Part shown: one piece after another, positions 23,254 to 32,941 of the stretch
Position numbering within the stretch: the first letter of the stretch is position 1
Layout of the letters: every line of letters starts with the position of its first letter
Source of the DNA: an uncultured Verrucomicrobiales bacterium
GTDB taxonomy: Bacteria > Verrucomicrobiota > Verrucomicrobiia > Verrucomicrobiales > Akkermansiaceae
DNA: 64,000 bases
NCBI GenBank assembly: GCA_937928545.1
Contig: CALGJQ010000005.1
Coordinates: forward strand, 1 to 64,000
Direction: 5' to 3'
Program-made: the position numbers and the translations under genes
Notes under the pieces: model-generated
Databases searched by the model: none
Told to the model about the DNA's origin: nothing
The model's input: only the letters and a program-made list of their open reading frames with translations

Positions 23254-24918
23254 ATGATTCGTCGCCTATTTTTAGTGGTTGCAGTTCTTGCACCCGGAGT
23301 TCGAGGTCAAGATTTCATCGCCGCAGATGTCACGACTTCGGAAGGAGATTTCACGCTAGTCTTGGACTATTTGAGGTCTCCTTTGGCGGTGTCGAATTTC
23401 ATTCATTTAGCGGGTAAGGGAGATGACATCTTTGAGACGCCAAACAATGTTCCACTGCTAACGACAGTCGGTCACTATCGACAGTCATTCTACAAGACAA
23501 CGGCTGAGTCTGATACTCAACGACTTCCCCTGAGGGTTGATTTTATTCCAGCAACTTTGACACATCCTGCATTTTACGCGGTTTATCAGAGCGAAACTTA
23601 TCTTGGAGGGGTACAAGAGACTTTGGTCGAGAAGCCTTATTACGAAGATATTACCGGTGAGGATCGGATTCGGCTCGAGTTGGTGGGTAGTAATCCAATT
23701 CGTTATCGGATCACGCTGCGATATCCTAGACCATGGTTAGATGTGCGGAACCTCAACGTGAGAGATGCTCCAATGTATCGCGGAATGCGAATCCATCGAG
23801 TTGAAACTGGTAAGCGTTTCTTTGCGGGTAGTATGACTGCTGATCCTCTTGAAAATCCAGGGTATGAATTTCAGGACGAGGTTTTGCGTAGTCCGGGGGC
23901 TAACAATAACCCTTTTGGCACTCCTTTTAATAGTGCTTGGGTTTTAGGGATGGATTCAGTGGGGCCGAATAGGAACGGGAGTCGATTCTTTATTACGACA
24001 GCTGCCGATCCGATGTTGAATGGTCGTTACACGGCATTTGGATTCGTGGCTCAAAATATTGGAAGAAACGTCGTCACTAACATTGCGAACTCGGTCACTG
24101 ATGCGAACCAGAATCCAACGACCAATATGTATATCCACGACATCAAGATTCGTCGTGGAGGTCTTACGGCGATTGGATTTTTTGAGAGTGTCCATCAAGC
24201 ATTCATGCCTGGCCCCATTGAGGTGCTCCCAATGAGGATTGAACGAAATGGTTCTCAGTTTTCCTTAATCCAGCCTTCGCGCCCTGGTTCTCAGACGGCC
24301 CTTTATACGAGCACGGATCTTGTGAATTATTCGGGTGGTTTTTTTGTGGCGCAATCGCCGTTAGAGCTGGAGGAGTCGATCATCGATCTGACGCAAACTG
24401 TTGTTTTTTCTCCTCGACTGTTTGTGAAGGCCTTTGCGGCCCCAATTCCGTATTGGCCCTCCGCTGAGCTGGATCTTGATAGCTCTCGGTTTGGGATGGA
24501 GGTGACTTCAAACGATGATGAGGGTTCTTTGAGTTTTGTCTTGGGAACGGAGCAGAAAGATGCTGAAGGAAAAGGAACCGGTGTTTTTGGAGGAACTTAT
24601 TCGATCGATATGACCATCGAGCGTAATGAATTTGGCAAAGATCCAGTGCTAGAATCGGTTGACGGTGAAGGCTCGTTTCTGGCCAAGTATGACTCTTCTC
24701 AAGGGCCATACAAAGGGGTCTTTAAATTTCAAGATGTCATGGGCCCGCTGAATATTGATGAATTAACTCTGCATCTGGATTCGAACCGCTTTTCGACCAA
24801 TCCGGGGATTCAAGAGTTTCAGATTATTCGTCGCTTCGAAGCTCGCCGGAATCTTGACCCTGCTGATTCTGAAAGCACCTTCTTAAGTTATGGTGGCCTC
24901 TATCAGAAATTTGAGTGA
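23254..24918 (+). CDS. Secreted divergent cyclophilin-like protein
   Basis: 554 residues with a signal peptide (about 1-18, ending VRG|QDF). The cyclophilin-like core begins VTTSEGDFTLVLDYLRSPLA and ends with the TAFGFVAQNI segment. The QGG and TSEWFI catalytic blocks are replaced by FFAGSMTADP and GSRFFITTAADP, and a long insert separates the parts, so activity is uncertain. The C-terminal half contains a duplicated-looking beta-rich region. It begins 3 bases after its neighbour and is surely cotranscribed with it. Confidence 0.7.
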   Translation: MIRRLFLVVAVLAPGVRGQDFIAADVTTSEGDFTLVLDYLRSPLAVSNFIHLAGKGDDIFETPNNVPLLTTVGHYRQSFYKTTAESDTQRLPLRVDFIPATLTHPAFYAVYQSETYLGGVQETLVEKPYYEDITGEDRIRLELVGSNPIRYRITLRYPRPWLDVRNLNVRDAPMYRGMRIHRVETGKRFFAGSMTADPLENPGYEFQDEVLRSPGANNNPFGTPFNSAWVLGMDSVGPNRNGSRFFITTAADPMLNGRYTAFGFVAQNIGRNVVTNIANSVTDANQNPTTNMYIHDIKIRRGGLTAIGFFESVHQAFMPGPIEVLPMRIERNGSQFSLIQPSRPGSQTALYTSTDLVNYSGGFFVAQSPLELEESIIDLTQTVVFSPRLFVKAFAAPIPYWPSAELDLDSSRFGMEVTSNDDEGSLSFVLGTEQKDAEGKGTGVFGGTYSIDMTIERNEFGKDPVLESVDGEGSFLAKYDSSQGPYKGVFKFQDVMGPLNIDELTLHLDSNRFSTNPGIQEFQIIRRFEARRNLDPADSESTFLSYGGLYQKFE

Positions 24919-24928
24919 CGTTTGAGCC

Positions 24929-25549
24929 ATGAATTCTCAGATGATTTCAGTGCGCGCGGCTGAGCCGAATGAATTGGTTCCGCCGGACTATTTTTCGGAG
25001 CTTGATGTGGCGGGCTTTTTTCCTAGCGAAGGGGCTCTAGAAATCGATCTTGGATGCGGTGATGGAAAGTTCACCTTGGAGATGGCAGAGCACTATCCTG
25101 AGCGAAATTTTCTCGCGATCGAGCGTTTGCTGGGGCGGGTGAGGAAGGTTTGTCGGGGGGCAGAGAAGCGAGGGCTTGAGAATGTGAGGGTGCTGCGCTT
25201 GGAGAGTCTTTACACCTTAGAATGGTTACTTCCTGAGAACTCGGTTGATCGACTCCATTTGCTTTGTCCCGATCCATGGCCGAAGGCGAAGCATCATCGA
25301 CGGAGGCTTTTTCAGGAACCTTTTTTGAAGGCGATGGTGAGGGTTTTAAAGCCGGGAGGGGAGTTGTTGTTTAAGACGGATCACGACGAATACTTCGAGT
25401 GGTGCGAAGAGCATTTGGACGCCTTTGAGGGCTTGGAGCGTTTGCCTTGGGGGGATGAAGATTTCTTTTATCCTAAAACTGACTTTCAGATTCAGTGGGA
25501 GGCGGAAGGAAAGCGCTTACAAGGATTAAGAGCTAGGAAACCCGCCTGA
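24929..25549 (+). CDS. trmB: tRNA (guanine-N7-)-methyltransferase
   Basis: 206 residues. TrmB methylates G46 in tRNA with SAM. Motifs are EIDLGCGDGKF (SAM binding), FLAIERLLGRVRK and the signature LCPDPWPKAKHHRRRLFQE, which is the catalytic and target-binding block. The start could also be the ATG at 24941. It is 10 bases after the second cyclophilin gene and overlaps the convergent DUF502 gene by 24 bases at the 3' end. Confidence 0.95.
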   Translation: MNSQMISVRAAEPNELVPPDYFSELDVAGFFPSEGALEIDLGCGDGKFTLEMAEHYPERNFLAIERLLGRVRKVCRGAEKRGLENVRVLRLESLYTLEWLLPENSVDRLHLLCPDPWPKAKHHRRRLFQEPFLKAMVRVLKPGGELLFKTDHDEYFEWCEEHLDAFEGLERLPWGDEDFFYPKTDFQIQWEAEGKRLQGLRARKPA

Positions 25550-26263
25550 TTCATCTCCACTCACATAGGACGCAGGGTCGACTAGGCCGGCTGAGAGGAT
25601 CATTTTTCCAGCTTCTTCTAGCGTCATTGAGCTTTTGAAGACCTTTTCGTCATCCATCAGGACAACGAAGCCGGTCATGGGGTTGGGAGAGGTTGGGATG
25701 AAAATTGAGGTGGTGTCTTTTCCGGTTTGCGGGTCGTGGAAGTTTCCGGTGATGAAGCCGATGAGGCGGCACCCGGGGCTGGGGTATTCGACATAGGCAA
25801 CGCCTTTGAATTTTTGAGGTCCACCGAGATTGCGGACGGCATCGACGAATTGCTTGATGGTGGCGTAGATGAATCCGAAGAGGGGGATGCGGACCATGGT
25901 GTCATCGATCCAGCGGGTGACTTTTTTTCCAGGTCGGTTTGTCACCGCGATGCCCACGAGGAAGAGCAGTGCGAGGGGAATAAGTAGCCACAAGAAGTCA
26001 TCTCCGGGGAAGCCATCGAGCGTCCAGGCTTGAGGTGATCCTTCTTCTGCACCTCTGAGGGTGTTGAGGGTGTTTAAAAAGCCGTTGATGATGGCGAGGC
26101 CGATTTTGTGAAGGAGTCGAAAGACGAGGACGACAATCCAGCCCGTCGCAAGAACTGGGATAACGGTGGCCATGCCGGCAAGGAAGGGCTTAATGGCACT
26201 GCGGATACGGGGATGTTTTGCTTGGCGAGGCTGCCCGATGGGCTCGATGGGGTCTTCGGTCAT
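25526..26263 (-). CDS. DUF502-family membrane protein
   Basis: 245 residues. It has two hydrophobic spans (AGMATVIPVLATGWIVVLVF and WLLIPLALLFLVGIAV) and the conserved DUF502 stretch PLFGFIYATIKQFVDAVRN followed by KFKGVAYVEYPSPGCRLIGF and IFIPTSPNPMTGFVVLMD. The function of the family is unknown; it is widespread in bacteria and also in plants (LCV-like). The 3' end overlaps that of trmB in a convergent arrangement, with no terminator visible. Confidence 0.85.
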   Translation of the reverse strand: MTEDPIEPIGQPRQAKHPRIRSAIKPFLAGMATVIPVLATGWIVVLVFRLLHKIGLAIINGFLNTLNTLRGAEEGSPQAWTLDGFPGDDFLWLLIPLALLFLVGIAVTNRPGKKVTRWIDDTMVRIPLFGFIYATIKQFVDAVRNLGGPQKFKGVAYVEYPSPGCRLIGFITGNFHDPQTGKDTTSIFIPTSPNPMTGFVVLMDDEKVFKSSMTLEEAGKMILSAGLVDPASYVSGDESGGFPSS

Positions 26264-26376
26264 TTCCTAGAGAGAAAGGAACACGGGGATTGCTCTCTGA
26301 CAACCCTTGGATTTCTCTGAGGATGGGCTAAGTTTTAGGAGTCCCTGTTGATTCCCTCCATCATCGTTCCTTTCTA

Positions 26377-29300
26377 ATGTCCCGTTTGATCGTTCTTACT
26401 TTACCGATGGTTTTGCTTTGGCTGGTTTTCCAGTCTGGGGTGAAGCGAGGGGGTGATGATGTTAGTCGGGTGGATCAGGGGCAGCTTCGCACAGAGCTAA
26501 GCAGTGAGAGAGGGATTCGAAATGGGGCAAGTTCTAAGCTTCGTGAGAAATTGGGACATAGTACGGCGAGAACTCTAGAGAAGCTGGAGAGTGAAAGCTT
26601 ATCAACGAAAAGGAGCAATCTAGGGATCAAGGCTTCAGAGAAGTTGGTGGACCAGATTATGGCTGCGATTGGCTCTGAATTGCTAAGCGAGTTAGATGCC
26701 GCCGATTTAGATCAGCTTCGATCTTACGTGTCGCGGCTGAGTTCACCGGCTGCGAGTGAACAGGCTTGGCTGTGCTGGGGGCCTGATGTTTCAAAAGAGA
26801 AAGCGGCGGCTTTTCATGAGGCTGAAAAATTGACTGGTTTGGCTGGTGATGGTTACGCCCTTTTTGCGAACCAATTTTTGGGTTCAGGGAATTGGGACCG
26901 AACTGCGACCGATGGATTTACCGGAGAAATTCAAGGGCTTCCGATTACTTTGACTTGGAGTATTGTTCCTGATGGAACTTCAACGCCGGGCGCGCAAGGG
27001 GCTGCGAGTGTGTCATCGGACTTCCGTTCCTGGATGGCTTCGATTTATGGCGGGAGCACAGCGGGGACCGCAGAATCACAGGTGTGGTTTGAAATCTTCA
27101 GGGATGCCTTCGAGGCGATGGCGGAGACCTGTGGGGTGACTTTGGTCTATGAACCAAATGACGATGGAGCTTCAATTAACACATTCAGACCAGGAATTCT
27201 GGGAGTCCGTGGAGATATTCGGATTGCCGCCCGGGCCGTGGACGGAGATAGCGGGACCTTGGCATTCGCGTTTTCTCCTGACAATGGAGATATGGTCTTT
27301 GATTCTACTGATTCGACCTTCGATAATACCTCTTCATCTTCGCTGCGCCTTTTCAATGTCATTGCTCACGAACTAGGCCATAGCTTGGGCTTAGCGCACG
27401 TTTGTCCGCTGAATCAGACGAAGCTTTTAGAACCGATTTTGACCACTCGTTTTAAGGGGCCTAGATTCGATGAGCACCAATCGCTTCAGCGGCTCTATGG
27501 TGATCGCTTGGAGCCAAGTCAGGGATCACCGGACAATGATTCAGCTGAGGATGCTACTTTTGTTGAGCTGGTTGAGGATGAGACTTCTCAAATTTCACGT
27601 CTCAGTATTGATGATAATTTGGATGAGGACTTTTTCCGAATTTCAGCTCTGGATGGTCAAAAGCTCAGTGTGTCAGTGAGACCGGGTGAAGGAACCTATC
27701 TTGAGGGGGCTGATACAGCCGATGGTTGCTCGGCTGGGACCAACTTTGAATCGAGTGATGTCCATGATCTTAGGATTCAAGTTTTAGCGTCCGATGGAGT
27801 GACCGAGCTGACCTTGGCGAATGAGGTTGGCTTGGGGGAGGTGGAAGTGATCGACCAATTTGAGTTGATGAGTGATGGAGACTACTTTGTGAGAGTGTCA
27901 GGAGATACTTCGAATGCGGCGCAGCTTTATCGGATCGATCTTCGATTGGGGGATCGCGATCCTGGGGCGAGACTGCGTGAAAGAGAAAGTATCGTTTTGG
28001 CCGAATCGGGGTCAGTGAAGAATACGAGACTTGATCCTAATGAGACGATCAAGCTTGGAATTGAGATCGAGAATGTGGGTGTTCTTCCTACGGGGACGCT
28101 CGGTGTGGCGGTGACCGGATCTGATAACGTTTCGGTATTTGCGAGCAAAATTTCTCCGGTGATCGCGGGTTCTGATATGGGGACGGTAGAGATCGTCTTT
28201 GCGGCGCTGGGTGATTGTGGGGAGTTCGCAAATCTGAATATCGAAATTTTCGACGACTCTGGTTCGCTTTTGACTTTTGAGCAGGAATTACAGATGGGGG
28301 AAATCATTACGACATTCGAGATCGATGAGGATTTTGACGAAGGGGGAGATCTTCCAGATGGTTGGGAGTCGATTGTGAGTGGTGCTGGAGTGGCATGGGA
28401 ACCTTCCTCCACTCGCTTTGCTTCTGCACTCTTTTCGGCTTTTTCGTCAGGGGCTGCGAGTTCTTCAGAATCGTCTCTCGTCTCGCCGTCGTTTGTGCTT
28501 ACGGCGGATGGTGGGCAGTTGAGTTTTGAGCACGCTTATGACATTGAGAACCGTTTTGATGGCGCTGTTTTAGAAGCTTCCAGAGATGAGGGGGCATGGT
28601 TTGATCTGATTGAAAGTCCTTCGGTGTCAGTCACGGGAGGTTATACTCAGACGATCCGTTCAAACTTTGGTTCGGCGATTGAAGGGCAAATGGCATGGTC
28701 GGGGAATCAAGGAAGCTTTATCACGACGACTGTCGATTTACCGAGCGAGTGGGCGGGTGAGTCGATTCGTTTCCGCTGGCGATTTGTTCATGACAGATCC
28801 ACTTTGAGCGATGGATGGTGGATTGATAACGTGAAAGTAAAAATAGAGACGACAGACTGTGAGCTTCATCGACCGGCCCTAAGTCTTGCGCTAACGAGTG
28901 GTGCTTTAGATGAAAATGATCCGACACAGGATGTTCTACTGAGTCTTTCCTCTGAACTTCCTTTAGGAGAAGCTCTCGATGTCACATTGGTCGCGGCGGG
29001 GTCCGCAAGTGGGGCTGATTTCAGTGGGAGTCTCTTAACGACGATTGCGGCTGGACAACAAAGTGCTGAAGTCATTTTTTCGGTTTCAAATGATGAGTTA
29101 GTGGAAGGTGAAGAAACTCTCACTGTGACGATTCCGAGTGATCAAGTGAGCTTTGCGCCCAGTGCCAATGCGTTTGCTAATTTGACTGTCACGGATCTTT
29201 TTACGGTGAACACTTGGCTGGCCCAGTTCTTTTCTGAAAGTGTGCCGCTTGATGGAGATTCGGACGGAGATGGGCTCAGTGAGATCGCGGAGTATCTTTT

Positions 29301-29541
29301 GGGGACGGACCCGAGCTCGGCGGAGTCGAAGCGCGTCTTTACTCTACAGGCCGAAGGGAGTGACTTCTTGATCCCGCTGAGTGACTTGCCTGAGCGCAAT
29401 GACGCGACCCTCGGGCTTGAGTTTTCGACTGACCTTATCGATTGGGTGCCGCGGGACTTTATGCTGAGGGAGGATGGGCTTTTGGTGAGTCCAATGGAAG
29501 GAAAGGGCTTTCTCCGTTTGACCTTCTCGCTCGATCAATAG
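26377..29541 (+). CDS. Large secreted matrixin-like metalloprotease with Calx-beta domain
   Basis: 1054 residues. The N-terminal hydrophobic segment (MSRLIVLTLPMVLLWLVF) is a signal or anchor. The protease domain has HELGHSLGLAH (His331, Glu332, His335, His341), the zinc site of M10 matrixins. A PPC-like region follows (about 390-520), then a jelly-roll-like section and a Calx-beta domain (about 830-930). The C-terminal DGDSDGDGLSEIAEYLLGTD matches a repeated calcium-binding style seen in secreted proteins of this phylum. It probably degrades extracellular protein; substrate unknown. Confidence 0.8.
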   Translation: MSRLIVLTLPMVLLWLVFQSGVKRGGDDVSRVDQGQLRTELSSERGIRNGASSKLREKLGHSTARTLEKLESESLSTKRSNLGIKASEKLVDQIMAAIGSELLSELDAADLDQLRSYVSRLSSPAASEQAWLCWGPDVSKEKAAAFHEAEKLTGLAGDGYALFANQFLGSGNWDRTATDGFTGEIQGLPITLTWSIVPDGTSTPGAQGAASVSSDFRSWMASIYGGSTAGTAESQVWFEIFRDAFEAMAETCGVTLVYEPNDDGASINTFRPGILGVRGDIRIAARAVDGDSGTLAFAFSPDNGDMVFDSTDSTFDNTSSSSLRLFNVIAHELGHSLGLAHVCPLNQTKLLEPILTTRFKGPRFDEHQSLQRLYGDRLEPSQGSPDNDSAEDATFVELVEDETSQISRLSIDDNLDEDFFRISALDGQKLSVSVRPGEGTYLEGADTADGCSAGTNFESSDVHDLRIQVLASDGVTELTLANEVGLGEVEVIDQFELMSDGDYFVRVSGDTSNAAQLYRIDLRLGDRDPGARLRERESIVLAESGSVKNTRLDPNETIKLGIEIENVGVLPTGTLGVAVTGSDNVSVFASKISPVIAGSDMGTVEIVFAALGDCGEFANLNIEIFDDSGSLLTFEQELQMGEIITTFEIDEDFDEGGDLPDGWESIVSGAGVAWEPSSTRFASALFSAFSSGAASSSESSLVSPSFVLTADGGQLSFEHAYDIENRFDGAVLEASRDEGAWFDLIESPSVSVTGGYTQTIRSNFGSAIEGQMAWSGNQGSFITTTVDLPSEWAGESIRFRWRFVHDRSTLSDGWWIDNVKVKIETTDCELHRPALSLALTSGALDENDPTQDVLLSLSSELPLGEALDVTLVAAGSASGADFSGSLLTTIAAGQQSAEVIFSVSNDELVEGEETLTVTIPSDQVSFAPSANAFANLTVTDLFTVNTWLAQFFSESVPLDGDSDGDGLSEIAEYLLGTDPSSAESKRVFTLQAEGSDFLIPLSDLPERNDATLGLEFSTDLIDWVPRDFMLREDGLLVSPMEGKGFLRLTFSLDQ

Positions 29542-29599
29542 CGGCTTGCTTTGAGTTCCGGCTTTCTTTCTTTGGCTTTTTTGGCAAGAAGCTCCTGAC

Positions 29600-29893
29600 A
29601 TGACTGCTTCTGAACTTGCTCAATCTGCCCAATCGGACGCTGAACCACCTGCGGGTCTTTCATTGGCCCAGAAGGCTCTTTGGTTATGTAAAGCGGGACG
29701 TTGGGATGCTTCCCACGACATTTGTGAAGATGTGCCAGATCCTGGCGGGGCTTGGATTCATGCCTATCTTCATCGGGAAGAAGGAGACATGGGCAATGCG
29801 GCCTATTGGTATCATCGGGCAGGTAAGGAAATGCCCGCGACTCATGTCACCTTAGACGAGGAGTGGGGGCAGATTGCCGCAGCACTTTCGTAA
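29600..29893 (+). CDS. Small conserved protein of unknown function
   Basis: 97 residues, no signal peptide. The body reads LSLAQKALWLCKAGRWDASH, then ICEDVPDPGGAWIHAYLHRE and EGDMGNAAYWYHRAGKEMP. The repeated A..W..AG.W / G..AYW..RAG pattern suggests a compact TPR-like helical protein. It is likely real, given its good codon pattern and position in the same direction 12 bases before rsmB, but I cannot assign a function. Confidence 0.65.
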   Translation: MTASELAQSAQSDAEPPAGLSLAQKALWLCKAGRWDASHDICEDVPDPGGAWIHAYLHREEGDMGNAAYWYHRAGKEMPATHVTLDEEWGQIAAALS

Positions 29894-29905
29894 CCTGATT
29901 ATTTT

Positions 29906-31111
29906 ATGGGAAAAGCAGGAAAGAATGTTCGCCGCGCTGCGGTCTCAGCTCTCAGGGCTTGGGCTAAAGGCCATGTTTATGCCGATTCGCTCATCGAGCG
30001 GCACGCTGAGCGGAATCATCTCTCGTCTCAAGATCGTGCGTTGTTTAAAACAATTCTAAATGGGGTTCTCCGGAATCGGAGCTTATTGGACCACTGGATT
30101 GGGCAGTTCCGAAAAGGGAAGATCGACGCAGAAACTCGCGATGTTTTACGCGTTGGTTTTTTCCAACTGCTCATCCTACGGATTCCGGATCACGCGGCGA
30201 TTTATGAAACCGTAGAGTGCGCTCGCAAGCCGGTGCAGGGACTGATTAATGCTGTTCTCCGCAAGGCGGCGCATTTTCGGGCGCGAATGCTTCGCGAACT
30301 TCCTGATATCGAATTGGCGATTCAGTATTCTCACCCGCATTGGCTGTGGAAGCGCTGGAAGAAACTTTACGGCGTCGAGAATACGGTAGCTCTGATGGAC
30401 TGGAATAATCAGCCCGCCGAAACCTTTTATCGCCCCAACCTTTTGAATCCTCCGCCAGAAGGTGCTGAAGAACCGGAGAATGTTCGCGATGCGATGGCGA
30501 CTGGTCACTACTACATTACCGATCCTTCCACTTCACATGCTCCTGAATTGCTCGCACCAAAGCCGGGTGAGCTAGTATTGGATGCCTGCGCGGCACCGGG
30601 TGGGAAAGCGATTCATCTCGCGGGCCTCATGAAGAATGAAGGCCGATTGGTTTGCATGGATTCGAACGAGAAGCGCCTGCCTCGTCTTAATGAAAATTTG
30701 GAACGCTGTGGTGTGACGATTGCGGAAGTTGCGCAACATGATTGGACCGCGCCTGCGCCCGCTGAATTGCACGATTCTTTCGATGCGGTTTTACTCGATG
30801 TGCCGTGCTCGAACACGGGAGTGCTGCGGCGTCGGGTGGATGCACGTTGGCGTTTGCAGAAAATCGATATTGCGAACTTGGTTGAGATTCAAAATGCGAT
30901 CCTTCGAGAGGCTGCGCTTTGTGTGAAGCCTGGCGGGCGATTGGTTTACTCGACCTGCTCGATTGATCCCGAGGAGAATATCGACTTGGTGAGTTCGTTT
31001 GTGGAAAAGAATCCTGAGTTCACGCTTGGGGAGTCGCAGCAAATTCTCCCTTTTAAAGATCAGACCGATGGGGCCTTTGCGGCGCTTCTTCATCGGAGCC
31101 CTGCTTCTTGA
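29906..31111 (+). CDS. rsmB: 16S rRNA m5C967 methyltransferase (RsmB/NOP family)
   Basis: 401 residues, close to E. coli RsmB (429). The NusB-like N-terminal domain (about 1-140) is followed by an RNA methyltransferase domain with DACAAPGGKAIHLAGLM (SAM loop), VLLDVPCSNTGVLRR (first catalytic Cys) and YSTCSIDPEEN (second Cys). It methylates C967 of 16S rRNA; the exact target base is inferred from family membership. It lies 12 bases after a small gene and precedes the YkuD gene. Confidence 0.85.
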   Translation: MGKAGKNVRRAAVSALRAWAKGHVYADSLIERHAERNHLSSQDRALFKTILNGVLRNRSLLDHWIGQFRKGKIDAETRDVLRVGFFQLLILRIPDHAAIYETVECARKPVQGLINAVLRKAAHFRARMLRELPDIELAIQYSHPHWLWKRWKKLYGVENTVALMDWNNQPAETFYRPNLLNPPPEGAEEPENVRDAMATGHYYITDPSTSHAPELLAPKPGELVLDACAAPGGKAIHLAGLMKNEGRLVCMDSNEKRLPRLNENLERCGVTIAEVAQHDWTAPAPAELHDSFDAVLLDVPCSNTGVLRRRVDARWRLQKIDIANLVEIQNAILREAALCVKPGGRLVYSTCSIDPEENIDLVSSFVEKNPEFTLGESQQILPFKDQTDGAFAALLHRSPAS

Positions 31112-31155
31112 CCTAGGGCGATTTTTCGCAATACTTTAAAGATCTTAAACTCACT

Positions 31156-31755
31156 ATGAAGGCACTTTTTCTTTTAATCCCCCTCAGCTTCCTTCTGCCA
31201 TCTTGCTCGAATCCTCTCGCCTCAGTCGGTGGGGGTGGCGGGTATCTCACTGCTTTCCGTTCTCCAGCTAACGCTGGCCAAGCTCAGCCGATGGCACATG
31301 CCCGAGGTTATTGGGACGGTGATTCGGTGGTCGGGCCAGCTTCGGTGACGATCGTTCGGAGTGAGCAAAAGGCCTACTTTTACAAAGGGAGCCAACTTGT
31401 AGGGGTGTCTCCAGTTTCGAGCGGGAAATCCAGCCACACCACTCCGGCGGGGCGATTTAAAGTCAGCCAGAAGAACGCCGATCATAAGTCATCTCTCTAT
31501 GGTGTCATCCGTGATACGACAACGGGGCAGGTAGTGAATGCCGACGCCGATACGCGAAAGCACCGTGCGAAGGCAGGGCAAGTTTTTGAAAACGCTCCGA
31601 TGCCATATTTCATGCGCTTCAACGGAGCGATCGGGATGCACGTGGGGCATTTGCCGGGCTATGCCGCATCGCATGGATGTGTGCGTTTACCGCAGGAAAT
31701 GGCGGTGAAGTTCTTTGAGAATGTGCAGATTGGAACTCCGGTGATTGTAAAATAA
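31156..31755 (+). CDS. L,D-transpeptidase lipoprotein (YkuD domain)
   Basis: 199 residues. Signal peptide II with lipobox LLPSC (Cys17), so lipid-anchored. The catalytic domain reads VRSEQKAYFYKGSQLVGVSP, then SHTTPAGRF and the active-site motif HGCVRLP within HLPGYAASHGCVRL, where His and Cys are catalytic. Such enzymes cross-link peptidoglycan by 3-3 bonds or attach proteins to it. Located downstream of rsmB, upstream of the ACT-domain gene by 5 bases, and therefore probably in an operon running to trmD. Confidence 0.9.
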   Translation: MKALFLLIPLSFLLPSCSNPLASVGGGGGYLTAFRSPANAGQAQPMAHARGYWDGDSVVGPASVTIVRSEQKAYFYKGSQLVGVSPVSSGKSSHTTPAGRFKVSQKNADHKSSLYGVIRDTTTGQVVNADADTRKHRAKAGQVFENAPMPYFMRFNGAIGMHVGHLPGYAASHGCVRLPQEMAVKFFENVQIGTPVIVK

Positions 31756-31760
31756 GCGCA

Positions 31761-32267
31761 ATGAACTCTCATCTCGTGTTAACAATTTTGGGACCTGATC
31801 GGACTGGATTAGTCGAAGCGGTCGCTGATGCTGTTGCCAAGCATGATGGGAGTTGGATGGAAAGCCGCATGGCCCGTCTGGCAGGGCAGTTTGCGGGGAT
31901 TTTGCGAGTTGAGTGCCCAGCTTCTGCGCAAGCCGCCTTGGAAAGTGATCTCCTTTCTCTCAGTGGTCGTGGGCTTACGGTGAGCATCGGAGCGGATGTG
32001 ATCTCTGGTGAACCGAGTGGGCCGATCTTGAATATCGATATCGCCGGGCATGATGAACCGGGAATCGTCAAGCGCATCGCTTCGTCGCTCGCGGCTCTTG
32101 GGGTGAATGTGGAAGAACTCGAGACCTCTTTAGAGTCTGCGCCGATGGCTGGACACCTCCTTTTTTGCACACGAGGAAAGGTCAGCCTCCCCAGTGATCT
32201 GAGTCCTGCTGAACTGATCGAAGCCTTAGAAAAACTGGGTTCCGATCTTACCGTTGATGTCCAGTAA
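31761..32267 (+). CDS. GcvR-like protein with two ACT domains
   Basis: 168 residues. The first ACT domain starts LVLTILGPDRTGLVEAVADA and the second IDIAGHDEPGIVKRIASSLA. Two ACT domains in this order occur in GcvR, which represses the glycine cleavage system by interacting with GcvA, and in related amino-acid-binding regulators. The ligand is unknown. It lies 2 bases before trmD and 5 after the lipoprotein gene. Regulator of glycine cleavage is the best guess, but a general amino-acid-binding role is possible. Confidence 0.75.
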   Translation: MNSHLVLTILGPDRTGLVEAVADAVAKHDGSWMESRMARLAGQFAGILRVECPASAQAALESDLLSLSGRGLTVSIGADVISGEPSGPILNIDIAGHDEPGIVKRIASSLAALGVNVEELETSLESAPMAGHLLFCTRGKVSLPSDLSPAELIEALEKLGSDLTVDVQ

Positions 32268-32269
32268 AG

Positions 32270-32941
32270 GTGCGCATTGATATTCTTACCCTTTTCCCAG
32301 AGATTGCGCTGGCTCCTCTTGGCGAGAGCATGATGAAGCGGGCGCAGGAAGCGGGGATTGTCGAAATCAAAGCGCATAATCTGCGCGACTGGGCGACTGG
32401 GAGGCATCTCAAGACCGACGACTATCTTTGTGGAGGTGGACAGGGAATGTTGCTGAAGCCCGAGCCGATTTTCGCGGCGATTGAGGAGCTGCGGGAAGAG
32501 AAGACCAAGGTCATTTTGTTGACTCCACAGGGGAAGGTTTTTAGGCAGGAGCTGGCGCGTGAACTCTCCGGCTTGGAGCACATTATTTTTCTCTGTGGGC
32601 ATTATGAAGGAGTGGATCATCGCGTGATTGAGGAGTTGGTCGATCTTGAGCTTTCGATTGGCGATTACGTTCTCACGAATGGTGCGATTGCGGCGGCGGT
32701 GGTGACGGATGCGATTGTGCGACTGCTTCCGGGGGCGCTCGGTGATGCGCGTTCGGCGGTGGATGAGTCTTTTTCTGATCCGAATATTTTAGAAGCTCCG
32801 GCTTATACGAAGCCGATTGAGTTTAGGGGTTTGAAAGTGCCTGAGGTTTTTCTCTCCGGGCATCATGCTAAGATTGAGGAGTGGAAGAAGGAGCGGGCGA
32901 TGGAGCGGACGAGGGAGAATCGGCCGGATTTGTTGGAGTAG
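32270..32941 (+). CDS. trmD: tRNA (guanine-N1-)-methyltransferase
   Basis: 223 residues. Starts at GTG (MRIDILTLFPE), 2 bases after the upstream stop. TrmD methylates G37 of tRNA, using SAM bound in a deep trefoil knot. Visible are LCGGGQGMLLKPEP (GGGxGM), FLCGHYEGVDHRVIEELVD and a variant knot end LTNGAIAAAVVTDAIVRLLPGALG; the usual LTGGE is LTNGA here. The last 22 residues and stop lie inside the first copy of a 106-bp tandem repeat, so the C-terminus is part of a repeat array. Confidence 0.95.
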   Translation: MRIDILTLFPEIALAPLGESMMKRAQEAGIVEIKAHNLRDWATGRHLKTDDYLCGGGQGMLLKPEPIFAAIEELREEKTKVILLTPQGKVFRQELARELSGLEHIIFLCGHYEGVDHRVIEELVDLELSIGDYVLTNGAIAAAVVTDAIVRLLPGALGDARSAVDESFSDPNILEAPAYTKPIEFRGLKVPEVFLSGHHAKIEEWKKERAMERTRENRPDLLE

